IMG/VR virus record: IMGVR_UViG_3300032116_000866
Span: 1 to 31,777 of that record
Length of the DNA stretch: 31,777 nt
From: a virus
Reading direction: 5' to 3' (one strand)
Each line of letters begins with the position of its first letter. Positions within the stretch are counted from its first letter, which is position 1. Below the pieces are notes generated by a model. It was not told the origin of the DNA. It was given only the letters and a program-made list of their open reading frames with translations, and did not search any database. Below, piece by piece: positions 1 to 8,638 of the stretch. Position numbers and translations under genes: made by a program.

Positions 1-2
1 TG

Positions 3-539
3 CTTTGGAATCGACCAATAATTGAACGAGCAAGGATAACGGCAAAGCCTGAATTGTCACGTATCGTAATTGCTATTGACCCAGCAACCACCGCATCAAT
101 GGCGAGCGATGAGACTGGTATAATTGTATGCGGCAAAGATGCCAACGGCAAAGGATATGTACTCGAAGACCTTAGCGGTAAGTACTCACCAACGGAATGG
201 GCAACAGTTGCTTTGCAAGCATTTAAAAATTGGAATGCTGATTGTGTAGTAGCAGAAAAAAACCAAGGTGGCGACATGGTTGAAAATGTTTTGAGGTCGC
301 AAAATGCTACCGCAAGAATAAAACTTGTAACCGCTACCAAAGGAAAGTTTGTAAGGGCGGAGCCTATTTATTCACTTTATGAGCAACACAAAATTTTCCA
401 CGTTGGAAGTTTTCCATTGCTAGAAAATCAAATGATTAGCTTTGAACCCGACAAAGGCAAATCACCTGACCGAGTAGATGCAATGGTTTGGGGATTTACA
501 GAATTAATGCTTTCAAGCCAAGATTTTTGGCACGTTTAG
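3..539 (+). CDS. terL: Terminase large subunit, C-terminal nuclease domain (5' truncated by the window)
   Basis: The frame is open to the left edge, so only the C-terminal part of the packaging motor is present; the TTG at 54 is internal. The visible part is the RNase H-like nuclease that cuts concatemeric DNA at the start and end of packaging. Metal-binding acidic residues are seen in IVIAIDPA near the start, in VVAEKNQGG in the middle and in SPDRVDAMVWG near the end, the usual order for TerL. The ATPase domain with Walker motifs must lie upstream of the window. The portal gene follows, as is standard in head modules. The family call is sure; the 5' end is unknown. Confidence 0.93.
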   Translation, partial: LWNRPIIERARITAKPELSRIVIAIDPATTASMASDETGIIVCGKDANGKGYVLEDLSGKYSPTEWATVALQAFKNWNADCVVAEKNQGGDMVENVLRSQNATARIKLVTATKGKFVRAEPIYSLYEQHKIFHVGSFPLLENQMISFEPDKGKSPDRVDAMVWGFTELMLSSQDFWHV

Positions 540-547
540 GATATGGC

Positions 548-578
548 ATCATTTTTTTATTTTATTACCCTATTTTTA
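548..578 (+). promoter_or_regulatory. Possible late promoter before the portal gene
   Basis: TATTTTTA at 571-578, preceded by ACCC and followed by an A-run, resembles the stronger promoters at 3332-3362 and 8639-8669 (same -7 octamer, same CCC/TCC and poly-A flanks). The -33 box is poor here: no TTTG lies 19 bp upstream. It overlaps the 5' leader between the terminase stop and the portal ATG. Confidence 0.35.
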
Positions 579-595
579 CAAAAAAAGCAAACGGA

Positions 596-1972
596 ATGAA
601 TTACATAGATAGAATTAAAGCCGCACTGGGTTTTAACCAAAAAGATTCTACTTACCTAAATGCAGTTTTTCCTTATTTAGGCAACAACGTCATTTGGACT
701 GCACCAACAACGCAAAACTTTATTGAAAAAGGTCTTTACCTTAACTCTGACCTTTACGCTATTGTAAATCTAATCATTAACAAAATAAGTGCCGCTCCGA
801 TTGTTGTTTATGAGGTAAAGGACCAAAAGGCATTGAATTACTACAAGTCCATGAGTCGAAACTTTGACAACTCAGGCGCAAAATTTCAAGCCGAGAGACT
901 CAAGACAAAGGCATTGGAGGAGGTACACATTCCTGAACTTGAAAAGCTATTTAAAAAGCCAAACGAGTTTCAAACTTGGGACAACCTTTTAAAAGAAATT
1001 GCCGCATTCCGTTTGATAACTGGCAACGCTTACATTTACGGCGCTAGACGTGGAGAGCAGCCAAATGCTCCAATAATTGCTTTGTACTCTTTGCCTGCTC
1101 AGTACATGGAAATTATTTCGGGAGGTCTAAACCAGCCGATTAAAGAATACCGATTAACATACAACGGATATGACCGAATTGATGCTGCAAACGTAGGTCA
1201 CCTAAAAAATATTAACCTAAGCTATACCGCTGGAACTGCTAACCACCTTTACGGAGCATCTCCTTTGCGTTCCGCAGTTCGTGACCTTACTACCTCAAAC
1301 GATGGCAAACAGGCGCTTTTGTCTATGCTTCAAAACATGGGTGCGAGAGGTATACTAACGGGCGACGGAACGGTTAACATTACACGTGAGCAAGCGCAAG
1401 GACTAAAAGAGGATTACGCCCACAACTACCAAGGCGCAACTAAAGCTGGCGACGTTATCATTACTCCAGCCAAGTTAAGTTGGGTTCAAATGGGAATGAA
1501 TGCGGTGGATATGTCAATCCTTGATACTCAAAAAGTAATTTTACGTTCCCTATGCCGAGTTTACGGCGTGGATGCTAAGTTGCTTGGAGATACTGAGGCA
1601 AGCACGTTTAACAATACAGAAACCGCTTATAAGGCGCTAATTAATAACGTCGTAAGACCTTTGCATATTGAAATCAGAGACGTGCTTAACAACTGGCTTT
1701 TGGCATCTTATGGCAATAAGAATCTATTCCTAGATTTTGATTACATGGCATATCCTGAGATGCAAGACGATATGGATAAGCTTGTTGGTCAATTGTCTGC
1801 TGCTTGGTGGTTAACTCCAAACGAGAAACGTGCGGCAATGAACTACGGCGAGTATGAGAATGTTTTGATGGAGCAGCCATTTATTCCGCAAGGCTTAATG
1901 ACTTTGTCGGAGTTTTCTGCACAACCAGTCGACGACCTAGAAAATTTGGGAGACTATGCCCAAACCAACTAA
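596..1972 (+). CDS. Phage portal protein (HK97 type)
   Basis: Portal proteins form the dodecameric ring at the capsid vertex through which DNA is packaged and to which the neck attaches. This 458-aa protein has the size and order of an HK97-type portal: an N-terminal region with LYLNSDLYAIVNLIINKISAAPIVVYE, a middle part with ITGNAYIYGARRG, and LYGASPLRSAVRDL, then SILDTQKVILRSLCRVYGVDAKLLGD near residue 310-340. The frame runs upstream to a TTG at 488, but that part overlaps the terminase and looks non-coding, so the ATG at 596 after an A-rich leader was chosen. Next to terminase and minor head genes. Confident. Confidence 0.92.
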   Translation: MNYIDRIKAALGFNQKDSTYLNAVFPYLGNNVIWTAPTTQNFIEKGLYLNSDLYAIVNLIINKISAAPIVVYEVKDQKALNYYKSMSRNFDNSGAKFQAERLKTKALEEVHIPELEKLFKKPNEFQTWDNLLKEIAAFRLITGNAYIYGARRGEQPNAPIIALYSLPAQYMEIISGGLNQPIKEYRLTYNGYDRIDAANVGHLKNINLSYTAGTANHLYGASPLRSAVRDLTTSNDGKQALLSMLQNMGARGILTGDGTVNITREQAQGLKEDYAHNYQGATKAGDVIITPAKLSWVQMGMNAVDMSILDTQKVILRSLCRVYGVDAKLLGDTEASTFNNTETAYKALINNVVRPLHIEIRDVLNNWLLASYGNKNLFLDFDYMAYPEMQDDMDKLVGQLSAAWWLTPNEKRAAMNYGEYENVLMEQPFIPQGLMTLSEFSAQPVDDLENLGDYAQTN

Positions 1973-2747
1973 AAAAGACCTAGCGCTTGCAAAGCAATTG
2001 GACGCATTGCAAAGACGTTACGAGGTTCGATACGAGAAGCAAATTTATACGGCTTTAAAAAAGCAAATGCAGCCGTATTTGGATGCTATTAAACAGGCGG
2101 ACGCAAATATTAACCGCTTTGATTTAATAACTCCAGCGCCATTAGCTGACGTATTGGAAAACCTTTTTGTTGTAGCTGGAACGGCATACGCTGAGGCAAT
2201 GTATAACGCAATCCAACCACCAACTAAAGCAACCAAAGAAGCTTTGCGAGCAGGCTGGAGAGACTTTATGCGTTTGTTTGCAGTCAGAAACTTGCCGCAA
2301 ACCCTAATACAAATCAACGAAACAAGCCAAAAGATAATCCGCAACATTGTTTTAGGTGGATTAAATGAAGGTCTTGGCACGCTTGAAATTGCTAGAAACA
2401 TTCAAGAGTCGGTAACCGTAATTTTTAGAAACAGAGCCAAGCTAATTGCACGAACAGAAATGGCAATAGCTACCAACAACGCAGCAATGCAGTCGGCAGC
2501 GACCTCAGATTTTATGTATGAAAAGAAATGGATTCCAGCGACAGACAACAGAACAAGACCTGACCACGCTGCAATGCTTAACAAACCTTGGATTCCATTT
2601 GAGCAAAACTTTATTGTAGGCGGTGACGAAATGAGACAACCAGCGGATGGAACGCAAGGCGCTGGCGCTGACCAAATATGTAATTGCCGATGCAAAGTTG
2701 TGTTTAGAATAATGCGAGACGTTGACGGCTTACCAATGAGAAAATGA
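1956..2747 (+). CDS. Minor head / head morphogenesis protein (Mu gpF / SPP1 gp7-like)
   Basis: A 263-aa protein of the family that binds the portal and enters the procapsid during assembly. The C-terminal half carries the family signature: an ARTEMAIATNNA segment, then KKWIPATDNRTRPDHAAMLNK and a final GADQICNCRCKVVF with closely spaced cysteines. The N-terminal half is basic and helical. The ATG at 1956 overlaps the portal stop by 17 bases, which is normal for this head cluster. There is no C-terminal toxin or ADP-ribosyltransferase extension of the kind fused to some MuF proteins. Confident from the motif and position. Confidence 0.88.
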   Translation: MPKPTKKDLALAKQLDALQRRYEVRYEKQIYTALKKQMQPYLDAIKQADANINRFDLITPAPLADVLENLFVVAGTAYAEAMYNAIQPPTKATKEALRAGWRDFMRLFAVRNLPQTLIQINETSQKIIRNIVLGGLNEGLGTLEIARNIQESVTVIFRNRAKLIARTEMAIATNNAAMQSAATSDFMYEKKWIPATDNRTRPDHAAMLNKPWIPFEQNFIVGGDEMRQPADGTQGAGADQICNCRCKVVFRIMRDVDGLPMRK

Positions 2748-3322
2748 TTGCTTACGTTATTAACCTTGACCACCGCAAAGACAAATGGGTTGAATCCATG
2801 CAGGAATTAGCACCGCATTTTAACCTTGAAAGAGTAAGCGCAATTAAACACGAATGGGGATGGCTTGGATTGTGGCAAACATTTAAAAAAATATTTCAAG
2901 AATGCGAAAGCAATGTTTTAATTTTTGAGGACGACGCTACATACAGAGGCAATTATAGCGACCTAATTAATTGCATCAATGACTTGCCAACTGAATGGGA
3001 TATGTTGATGCTTGGAGCCAATATAAAAGACATGAGGCTAGACAGAATAAGCAAGCGATTAGTTCGGACTTATGGCTCTTGGACAACCCATGGAATACTT
3101 TATTCTTATAGATTTGCAAAGGAGATGGCAGAATTAGATTTGGATATACCAATTGACGAATATTTTAGGACAATAGTCCATCCTAAGGGCAATTCATACA
3201 TTTGCGCTCCTTTCCTTTCTTTTCAACGACCAAGTGAGAGTGACATTGAGGGAGGTTATAAAAATTATACAAGCTTATTTGAGGAAAGCGAAGCAAAAGC
3301 CTTTCATTTTATTTATCAATAA
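2744..3322 (+). CDS. Glycosyltransferase family 25 (LPS-type) protein
   Basis: A 192-aa protein with the GT25 hallmarks: an N-terminal YVINLDHRKDKW segment and IFEDDA at residues 60-65, whose EDD is the nucleotide-sugar/metal site. Family members transfer a hexose from a UDP-sugar. The ATG overlaps the stop of the minor head gene by four bases, so it is translationally coupled to structural genes, and the prohead protease gene follows a promoter. A morphogenesis operon is an unusual place for such an enzyme. It may glycosylate a virion protein or modify the host surface; the sequence cannot decide. Family call is good, role is inference. Confidence 0.8.
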   Translation: MIAYVINLDHRKDKWVESMQELAPHFNLERVSAIKHEWGWLGLWQTFKKIFQECESNVLIFEDDATYRGNYSDLINCINDLPTEWDMLMLGANIKDMRLDRISKRLVRTYGSWTTHGILYSYRFAKEMAELDLDIPIDEYFRTIVHPKGNSYICAPFLSFQRPSESDIEGGYKNYTSLFEESEAKAFHFIYQ

Positions 3323-3331
3323 TTTTATAGG

Positions 3332-3362
3332 TTTGCATTTTTTTTTAACCCTTTTATTTTTA
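3332..3362 (+). promoter_or_regulatory. Promoter before the prohead protease
   Basis: TTTG at 3332-3335, 19 bp, then TATTTTTA at 3355-3362. This fits the Bacteroidetes sigma consensus (TTTG and TAnnTTTG) with one mismatch in the last base. The same TTG-CATTTTTT start, 19-bp spacing and -7 octamer recur at 8639-8669. The ATG lies 15 bases beyond the -7 box. Confidence 0.6.
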
Positions 3363-3376
3363 CAAAAAAAGAGACC

Positions 3377-4084
3377 ATGATTTACAAGAATATAAGCCAA
3401 GGAATAATCGAAGACGTTGACGATGTAAAGGGAATCGTTACTGGTTACTTTTCAGCTTTTAACAACATTGATTCCGATGGGGACGTAATTGTTTCGGGTG
3501 CTTACAAGAAAAGTATTGCCGAGAATGGTCCAATGGGACGCAATCGAATCATGCACCTATTGCAGCATAATCCATTGATGCCATTGGCAAAGCCTATTGA
3601 GTTAATGGAGGATGCGAAAGGATTGCGATTTACCTCTAAAATTACAGAAACCAGCTACGGCAAGGACGTAATAAAGCTTTATTCTGAGGGCGTATTTAAT
3701 GAGCATTCCGTAGGATTTGAAATTATCAAGGCGGACAATAAGGCTGGTTACAGAGAAATTAAAGAGATTAAACTTTGGGAGGGGTCAACTGTTACATGGG
3801 GAGCCAATCCAAATACACCAATTGAGTCAATGAAAAGCTGGGATAAACCAAAGAGCGAGGAGATGCTTGCTAAGTTTTGCAACATTTTACGAAACGGAGA
3901 CGTTAGCGACGAGTCAATGATTCAGCTTGAAATTGGATTAAAACAAATTGAAAATCACCTAAAGGAATTGGAGTCAGTCCAAATCGTAGAATCCGTGGAA
4001 ACACAATTCAAGAGCGAAGAGGACCCGACAATAGCAATGGCTTTGGAATTTGAATATTACCAAAAACTAAAAAAATTTATTTAA
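3377..4084 (+). CDS. Prohead protease (HK97 gp4-like, peptidase S78)
   Basis: This 235-aa serine protease should remove the capsid delta domain during head maturation. Seen: FSAFNNIDSDGDVIVSGAY near the N-terminus, MHLLQH at 59-64, NEHSVGF at 108-114 and KLWEGSTVTWGANP at 132-145. By comparison with the family, His64, Ser111 and a Glu near 135 are the likely catalytic residues. The C-terminal 70 residues are charged and helical, as expected for a part that is self-cleaved. It sits directly before the capsid gene, six bases apart, and has its own promoter. Confident. Confidence 0.9.
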   Translation: MIYKNISQGIIEDVDDVKGIVTGYFSAFNNIDSDGDVIVSGAYKKSIAENGPMGRNRIMHLLQHNPLMPLAKPIELMEDAKGLRFTSKITETSYGKDVIKLYSEGVFNEHSVGFEIIKADNKAGYREIKEIKLWEGSTVTWGANPNTPIESMKSWDKPKSEEMLAKFCNILRNGDVSDESMIQLEIGLKQIENHLKELESVQIVESVETQFKSEEDPTIAMALEFEYYQKLKKFI

Positions 4085-4090
4085 AACACA

Positions 4091-5290
4091 ATGGACGCAA
4101 TTAAATCACAATTGGATTCAGTACTTGCGAAATTGGAGTCAAACGAAGCTTTGATTTCAGACGTAAAGTCAATGAAAGAAGCTGGTGAGGAGTTCAGAAA
4201 GTCACTTTCTGCCGAAACCGCTAAATTAAACGAAAAGGCTGATGCTCTTCAGGCTCAGCTTGATGGTGTAGATGCAAGAACTCAGGCAAGTTTCTCAAAC
4301 GCTGCTAAAGGACATTCTTTCTCTAGCGAATTGGAGAAGGCTTTCTCTTCTGACGCATTTGGCAACTACAAGAGCGGAAACGCTAACAAAGTTAAGTTGG
4401 ACCTTAACTTGAAAGAGGACATGACAATTGGAAACTCTTACACTGGAGAAGTTATTCCAGCAGACCGAGTTCCTGATTTGAAGTTTGACCCAAATAGACG
4501 AGTTCACGTTCGTCAATTGTTGCCAGTTGGTCAAACCTCTAGCAACCTTATCCGTTTTGTACGTGAAAGCGCTTACGACAACGCTGCTGCACCAACTGCA
4601 CAAGGTTTGGCTAAGCCTCAGTCTGATTTCGATTTGACTGCGGTTGACCGTTCTGTTAGAACAATCCCAACTTTCATGCGATTGACAAAAGAAATGTTGG
4701 ACGATACAACTGGATTGATTGCTTACCTTTCTAGCCGTGCGCCGAGCAAATTGTTGAACGTAGAAGATACTCAAATTCTTTACGGAAGTGGTGTTGGTCA
4801 AAACCTTCATGGCGTTGCAACTGATGGCTCTGCTTGGACAACTGTAAGATTTGGTACTCTAATCAACAGATTTGACGTTCTTGCTGCTGCGGTTGTTCAA
4901 ACTACTAAGGACGAATACGCACCAAATGCAATCCTTATCAACCCAAGCGATTACTTGCAATTGGTATCTGTTAAGGAAACTGCTGGCGCTTACATCTTGC
5001 CTAGCTACGTTTCTATGACTGGCGGACAAATGTTTATCATGGGCGTTCCTGTTTATAGCATCAATGCCGTAACTGCTGGCGATTTCTTCGTTGGTGACTG
5101 GGCGCTTGGTTCCCAATTGTTCGTTCGTCAGGGCGTAACTCTTGAGTTCTTTGAGCAGGATGCTGACAACGTAACCAAAAACTTTGTAACTGTACGAGTT
5201 GAGGAAAGAATTGCATTTGCAGTTTACAACTCCAAGGCTTTGGTATTCGGTAGATTTGCTGCCGCTCTTGCTAACGGTTCCGCAGTATAA
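4091..5290 (+). CDS. Major capsid protein, HK97 fold
   Basis: A 399-aa protein with an N-terminal coiled coil (about residues 1-65, rich in Lys, Glu, Ala and Leu) that acts as the scaffolding delta domain, followed by the HK97-fold shell domain. Features of the shell are the E-loop/spine region around YTGEVIPADRVPDL and RQLLPVGQTSSNLIRFVRES, the later PNAILINPSDYLQL, and the C-terminal VRVEERIAFAVYNSKALVFGRF typical of phage capsids. Synonymous choice looks more biased than in neighbouring genes, in keeping with high expression. A strong terminator follows 26 bases after the stop. Confident. Confidence 0.93.
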   Translation: MDAIKSQLDSVLAKLESNEALISDVKSMKEAGEEFRKSLSAETAKLNEKADALQAQLDGVDARTQASFSNAAKGHSFSSELEKAFSSDAFGNYKSGNANKVKLDLNLKEDMTIGNSYTGEVIPADRVPDLKFDPNRRVHVRQLLPVGQTSSNLIRFVRESAYDNAAAPTAQGLAKPQSDFDLTAVDRSVRTIPTFMRLTKEMLDDTTGLIAYLSSRAPSKLLNVEDTQILYGSGVGQNLHGVATDGSAWTTVRFGTLINRFDVLAAAVVQTTKDEYAPNAILINPSDYLQLVSVKETAGAYILPSYVSMTGGQMFIMGVPVYSINAVTAGDFFVGDWALGSQLFVRQGVTLEFFEQDADNVTKNFVTVRVEERIAFAVYNSKALVFGRFAAALANGSAV

Positions 5291-5316
5291 GTAAAATAGG
5301 TGTTTAGTTGATTAAG

Positions 5317-5345
5317 ACCCCGACAAAAGCGTCGGGGTTTTTTTT
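5317..5345 (+). terminator. Rho-independent terminator after the capsid gene
   Basis: ACCCCGAC at 5317-5324 pairs with GTCGGGGT at 5331-5338 around a 6-nt loop, followed by an unbroken T-run to 5345. It closes the head operon. The rest of the 102-base gap (to 5392) contains only a weak -7-like TACCTTTC at 5363-5370 before the next gene. Confidence 0.87.
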
Positions 5346-5392
5346 ATTTATCTAAAAATCAATACCTTTCACGAAATCAATAGAAAAAAGGT

Positions 5393-6379
5393 ATGAATAT
5401 AGTTTTTTTTGTACACGCATGGGCAGGAACGCACAACTCAGGAGCCGAGTGGACAGTCCAGCATTACGCCAAATATTTTCACGATAAAGGCTGCAACATT
5501 GAAGTTATTTTACCTGAAGGGCAAATTTATCCTGATGGCGAAAAGTTTAAATTTATAAAATTTATAACTGGCTATTATTCAAACGACTTTTTTCTTGCCT
5601 TACAAAATGCAAGCGTTGTATTTACCCATTTAGATAATACAGGCGTTGCGATTAATTGGTGCATGAGGTTTAAAAAGCAATTGATTTTTTTAAGTCACAA
5701 CGACTCTGATTACAGAAATGTAAGGTTTAAGCAGCAAAACATTCACGTTGTTTACAACAATAAGGCAAACGAAAAGAATTTAGATAACGGTGCTTACCCA
5801 AATGCCTCTATTGTTTGCAAGCCTCCTATTTTTCCAGAGGACGTAAAGTACAACCGAAAGCATGGTCAATACATTACGCTAATTAACTGCAACGAAAACA
5901 AAGGAGGGCAAATTTTAATTGACCTTGCCAAGAGATTGCCAAAGTTTAAATTTCTTGGAGTGCTTGGAAGCTACGGCGAGCAAATCATGGACGACACTTT
6001 AAAAAATCTAAAGTACGTTGCGCAAACTCCTGACGTGCATTTAATTTACGGCAAAACAAACATTGTACTTGTGCCATCATCTTACGAGTCTTACGGACGT
6101 GTAGGCTTAGAGGCGGCTATTAATAGACTGCCAGTTATTTGCACGCCTACTGACGGACTAAAGGAATGCCTTGGTTCTGCTGGATTGTATTTTCAACGTG
6201 AAGACATCGACGGAATGGCTGCAAAGATTGAGGAGTTAATGACAGATGAAATACTTTATGACTTTCACCAAAACATTATGCGAAACCTTGCAGAGGAGCG
6301 GTTGAAATACCAAGACCAAGAGTTGGAAAGATTCTTTAATTTTATCGTTGACAAAGCAAAGAAACCATACGATGAGTGA
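5393..6379 (+). CDS. GT-B fold glycosyltransferase (GT4-like)
   Basis: A 328-aa protein with a two-domain GT-B layout. The N-terminal domain begins MNIVFFVHAWAGTHNSGAEW, the glycine-bearing acceptor-side loop of GT4 enzymes. The C-terminal domain holds LVPSSYESYGRVGLEAA with the E-x7-E pair at Glu232 and Glu240, and RLPVICTPTDGLKECLG, which together bind the nucleotide-sugar. It lies between the capsid terminator and the head-tail connector genes and overlaps the next gene by eight bases, so it is expressed with structural genes. With the GT25 gene at 2744 it makes a pair of sugar transferases around the capsid gene. Substrate unknown. Confidence 0.82.
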   Translation: MNIVFFVHAWAGTHNSGAEWTVQHYAKYFHDKGCNIEVILPEGQIYPDGEKFKFIKFITGYYSNDFFLALQNASVVFTHLDNTGVAINWCMRFKKQLIFLSHNDSDYRNVRFKQQNIHVVYNNKANEKNLDNGAYPNASIVCKPPIFPEDVKYNRKHGQYITLINCNENKGGQILIDLAKRLPKFKFLGVLGSYGEQIMDDTLKNLKYVAQTPDVHLIYGKTNIVLVPSSYESYGRVGLEAAINRLPVICTPTDGLKECLGSAGLYFQREDIDGMAAKIEELMTDEILYDFHQNIMRNLAEERLKYQDQELERFFNFIVDKAKKPYDE

Positions 6380-6962
6380 TTTATTATACACGCCTAGCAA
6401 CCTTTCATTTACTGGCTATTCTGTCCAATTAGAGGACGAGATTCCAGCAATCGAGCCAATTAGTTTAACTGAGGCAAAAGAATACGCAAGGATTGACTCA
6501 ACCTTTGAGGACACTTTAATAAGCAGCCTAATAAAGGTGGCTCGACTACATTGCGAGGCATTTATGGGCAAAGCAATTATTCGCAAGACAGTAACTGTTG
6601 AATCCTTTTCTTTTCCATACCAATGGCAGTTGCCTTACGGACCTTTGGTCTCGTCAACAGATGTTTCCAAGGTGGTGACTGTTGACCAAAATGGGGCAGA
6701 GACTGCTTTACAATACCAATTAAATGTAGGCTTGTTCCCAAAAATTGCAATTACTAGCGGTCCTCAATCGTTTAAATTTAAAATGGTTTATACTGCTGGC
6801 TTTACAACAGTTCCTGAAGACATAAAGCTTGCCGTTAAAATGATGGTAAACACGCTTTACGAACGCAGAGAAGACTTTAGCGACTTGCAAGCAATACCTT
6901 CTCCTTTGGGAGTAAAAGCATTGTTGATGCCTTATAAAACTTACAACTGGTTTGGTGCATGA
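6372..6962 (+). CDS. Head-tail connector protein (HK97 gp6-like)
   Basis: A 196-aa adaptor that sits below the portal. The family mark is the early ISLTEAKEYARIDSTFEDTLI segment followed by a helical pair with LIKVARLHCEAFMGKAI, and the later VYTAGFTTVPEDIKLAVKMMVNTLYERRED. The frame extends upstream to 6348, but the ATG at 6372, overlapping the glycosyltransferase stop by eight bases, gives the usual length and start. It is followed by the head closure gene with a four-base overlap. Confident from motif and gene order. Confidence 0.87.
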   Translation: MSDLLYTPSNLSFTGYSVQLEDEIPAIEPISLTEAKEYARIDSTFEDTLISSLIKVARLHCEAFMGKAIIRKTVTVESFSFPYQWQLPYGPLVSSTDVSKVVTVDQNGAETALQYQLNVGLFPKIAITSGPQSFKFKMVYTAGFTTVPEDIKLAVKMMVNTLYERREDFSDLQAIPSPLGVKALLMPYKTYNWFGA

Positions 6963-7300
6963 GGACTAACAAAGAGGTTAAAGCTGGCGATTTACGGGAG
7001 CGCATACAATTCCTAAACCCAAATTTATTTGGTGACGGATTTGGCGGTTACTATTCCTCAATGGGCGTTAGTTATACTTGCTGGGCAAAGGTTACTAACG
7101 TAAATGGCGCACGCATAAATAGCGAGGACCAAATGGTTATTAAAAACCAATGGGAGATAATTATCCGAGATAATCCTTTGGTGACAATCACCAAATCAAT
7201 GCATATACTTTACAACGGCAAAACGCTAATCATTGACTCTATTATTGACGTTTTGGAATATGACAGAATGATTAAGTTAATTGCTAAAGAGAGGGATTAA
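6959..7300 (+). CDS. Head closure / head-tail joining protein (SPP1 gp16-like)
   Basis: A 113-aa beta-rich protein starting with GDLRERIQFLNPN, the conserved N-terminus of head-tail joining proteins, followed by GGYYSSMGVSYTCWAKVTNVNG and a C-terminal YNGKTLIIDSIIDVLEYDRMIKLIAKE. It plugs the connector after packaging. The gene overlaps both neighbours (four bases upstream, one base downstream), in the standard connector-closure-completion-terminator order. Good confidence. Confidence 0.85.
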   Translation: MRTNKEVKAGDLRERIQFLNPNLFGDGFGGYYSSMGVSYTCWAKVTNVNGARINSEDQMVIKNQWEIIIRDNPLVTITKSMHILYNGKTLIIDSIIDVLEYDRMIKLIAKERD

Positions 7301-7749
7301 TGGTAAGCATCAACTTTGACAAGAAAAGCCTTAACGCTTTTTATAAGTATTTAAAAGATTTAGAGGGAGACGTTGCTGACTTTGTACGTGCAGAGGTGGA
7401 GGATTCCATGCTTGCAATTGAGTCAGAGGCAGTTTCAGAGGTTAGAGTTCAATTTGGAGCGCTAAAGCAAAGCATTCAGTCAACTCCAATTAAAGTTACA
7501 AAAAACGAAGTGACTGGAGGCGTCGAGGTAGGAGCCTTTTATGCGCCTTATATTGAGTTTGGAACTGGTGGTGGTGTTTTAGTGCCAACGGAATTAAAAA
7601 CTTTTGCAAAGCAATTTAAAGGCACAACTGGACGCAAAAGAAACTTTGATGCTGACCCATTCTTTTACCCAGCAGTTTTTAAGCAAAGAAGAGAATTGCC
7701 TAAAAGAATTGAGAAAACTTTAACTACATTATTGAAAAAGAAACAATGA
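7300..7749 (+). CDS. Neck / tail completion protein (HK97 gp10-like)
   Basis: A 149-aa protein. The central part, VGAFYAPYIEFGTGGGV, is the signature of HK97 gp10-like proteins, where a Y-A-x-x-(I/V)-E-F-G-T run is conserved; the C-terminal DADPFFYPAVFKQRRELPKRIEKTL is also typical. It forms part of the neck joining the closed head to the tail. It begins on the last base of the previous stop and overlaps the next start by four bases. Confidence 0.86.
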   Translation: MVSINFDKKSLNAFYKYLKDLEGDVADFVRAEVEDSMLAIESEAVSEVRVQFGALKQSIQSTPIKVTKNEVTGGVEVGAFYAPYIEFGTGGGVLVPTELKTFAKQFKGTTGRKRNFDADPFFYPAVFKQRRELPKRIEKTLTTLLKKKQ

Positions 7750-8171
7750 GAAATATTAAAAAGTTTGTACGCAAGGCTTACTGGTCAGCTTTAAATGGCA
7801 CGATAACCTACAAAGGTGCGCCAGTTCTTTGCTACGATACCTTTGCTCCTGACAATGCCAATTTTCCGTACATTCTTATTACAAATCAGACCCAAGAAGA
7901 CGATAAAGACAACCAAGAATATAACTACATCACCACGATAACTTTGGACGTTGTAACGGCAGGAATTGCGCCTTACGGAAGATTTGATGCCGACACAATA
8001 GCTGACTCGATTTTGCAAATTGTTTGCCTATATCCTGAAAACTATTTAGCACTAGAAGTTGGCAAAATTGTAACAGCTAAACTTGTTCAGCAAACTAGCC
8101 TATCGAGCATTACCGACACAAATATTGTGCATCGGGAAATCATGACTATTGAAAATTGGATTGATGGGTAA
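7746..8171 (+). CDS. Tail terminator / tail completion protein (DUF3168-like)
   Basis: A 141-aa protein placed exactly where siphoviruses encode the tail terminator, between the gp10-like protein and the tail tube. It has an N-terminal helix, the conserved-looking CYDTFAPDNANFPYILITNQT, a beta strand region around TITLDVVTAG and a C-terminal strand ending REIMTIENWIDG. Proteins of this type cap the tail tube and join it to the neck. The assignment relies more on gene order than on strong motifs. Confidence 0.75.
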   Translation: MRNIKKFVRKAYWSALNGTITYKGAPVLCYDTFAPDNANFPYILITNQTQEDDKDNQEYNYITTITLDVVTAGIAPYGRFDADTIADSILQIVCLYPENYLALEVGKIVTAKLVQQTSLSSITDTNIVHREIMTIENWIDG

Positions 8172-8628
8172 GGTTAACGGCTCCGCTTTATTTGTTTCTG
8201 TTGGTTTAGCTAGAATTGCTAAGTCTACGGCTTACAATTTGTCTGCTGAAATGAGCCAGCTGGACAAGACAAGCAACGAGTCAGGATTTTTTGCAGACCA
8301 TATTTCCAAGCTTGGGTCTTGGTCGTTATCAAGCGACTCACTTTTTATTCAAGAAGGTTATTCTTATGGCGACCTTTACACCGCTTATATTAATCGTGAG
8401 CGAGTTTATTTGTCAGCTGGGCAAGAGGATAATTTAACGTTTATTGGATTGGCAACGATTGAATCAATTAGCCAATCAGCACCAATGGAGCAAGCTGCAA
8501 GCATTTCAGTAAGTTTTAAAGGTGTTGGAGGACTTTATCCAACCATTTTACCAGCGGAAAGATTTATTGTTGACGAATTATTTGAGATTATTATTGACCA
8601 AGACGGCAACTTTTTGGTTTATACTTAA
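8164..8628 (+). CDS. Tail tube protein, first paralog
   Basis: A 154-aa protein related to the next gene (8700-9122): both share K-x-NG near the start, (D/N)-x-A-D-H-I-x-x-L-x-x-W-S-x-S-x-D in the middle, a GD(L/I)YT segment, and a C-terminal SISxSAxME...SVxFxGxGxL. Such proteins form hexameric rings stacked into the siphovirus tail tube. The frame begins at 8149, but the ATG at 8164 overlaps the previous stop by eight bases and aligns with the start of the paralog, so it was chosen. This copy is less regular than the second and has a longer C-terminus; it may be the minor form. Confidence 0.75.
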   Translation: MGKVNGSALFVSVGLARIAKSTAYNLSAEMSQLDKTSNESGFFADHISKLGSWSLSSDSLFIQEGYSYGDLYTAYINRERVYLSAGQEDNLTFIGLATIESISQSAPMEQAASISVSFKGVGGLYPTILPAERFIVDELFEIIIDQDGNFLVYT

Positions 8629-8638
8629 AATTTATTGT

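Noticed and set aside
488-595. Upstream extension of the portal frame from a TTG start
   Set aside because: It overlaps the terminase C-terminus and encodes a hydrophobic stretch unlike portals; the ATG at 596 follows a typical A-rich leader.
2045-2773. Leftward frames opposite the minor head gene
   Set aside because: Frames on the opposite strand of a well-supported gene, without promoter or recognisable protein.
5363-5370. TACCTTTC as promoter of the GT4-like glycosyltransferase
   Set aside because: Two mismatches to the conserved -7 bases and only a T-run at -33; possible but too weak to list.
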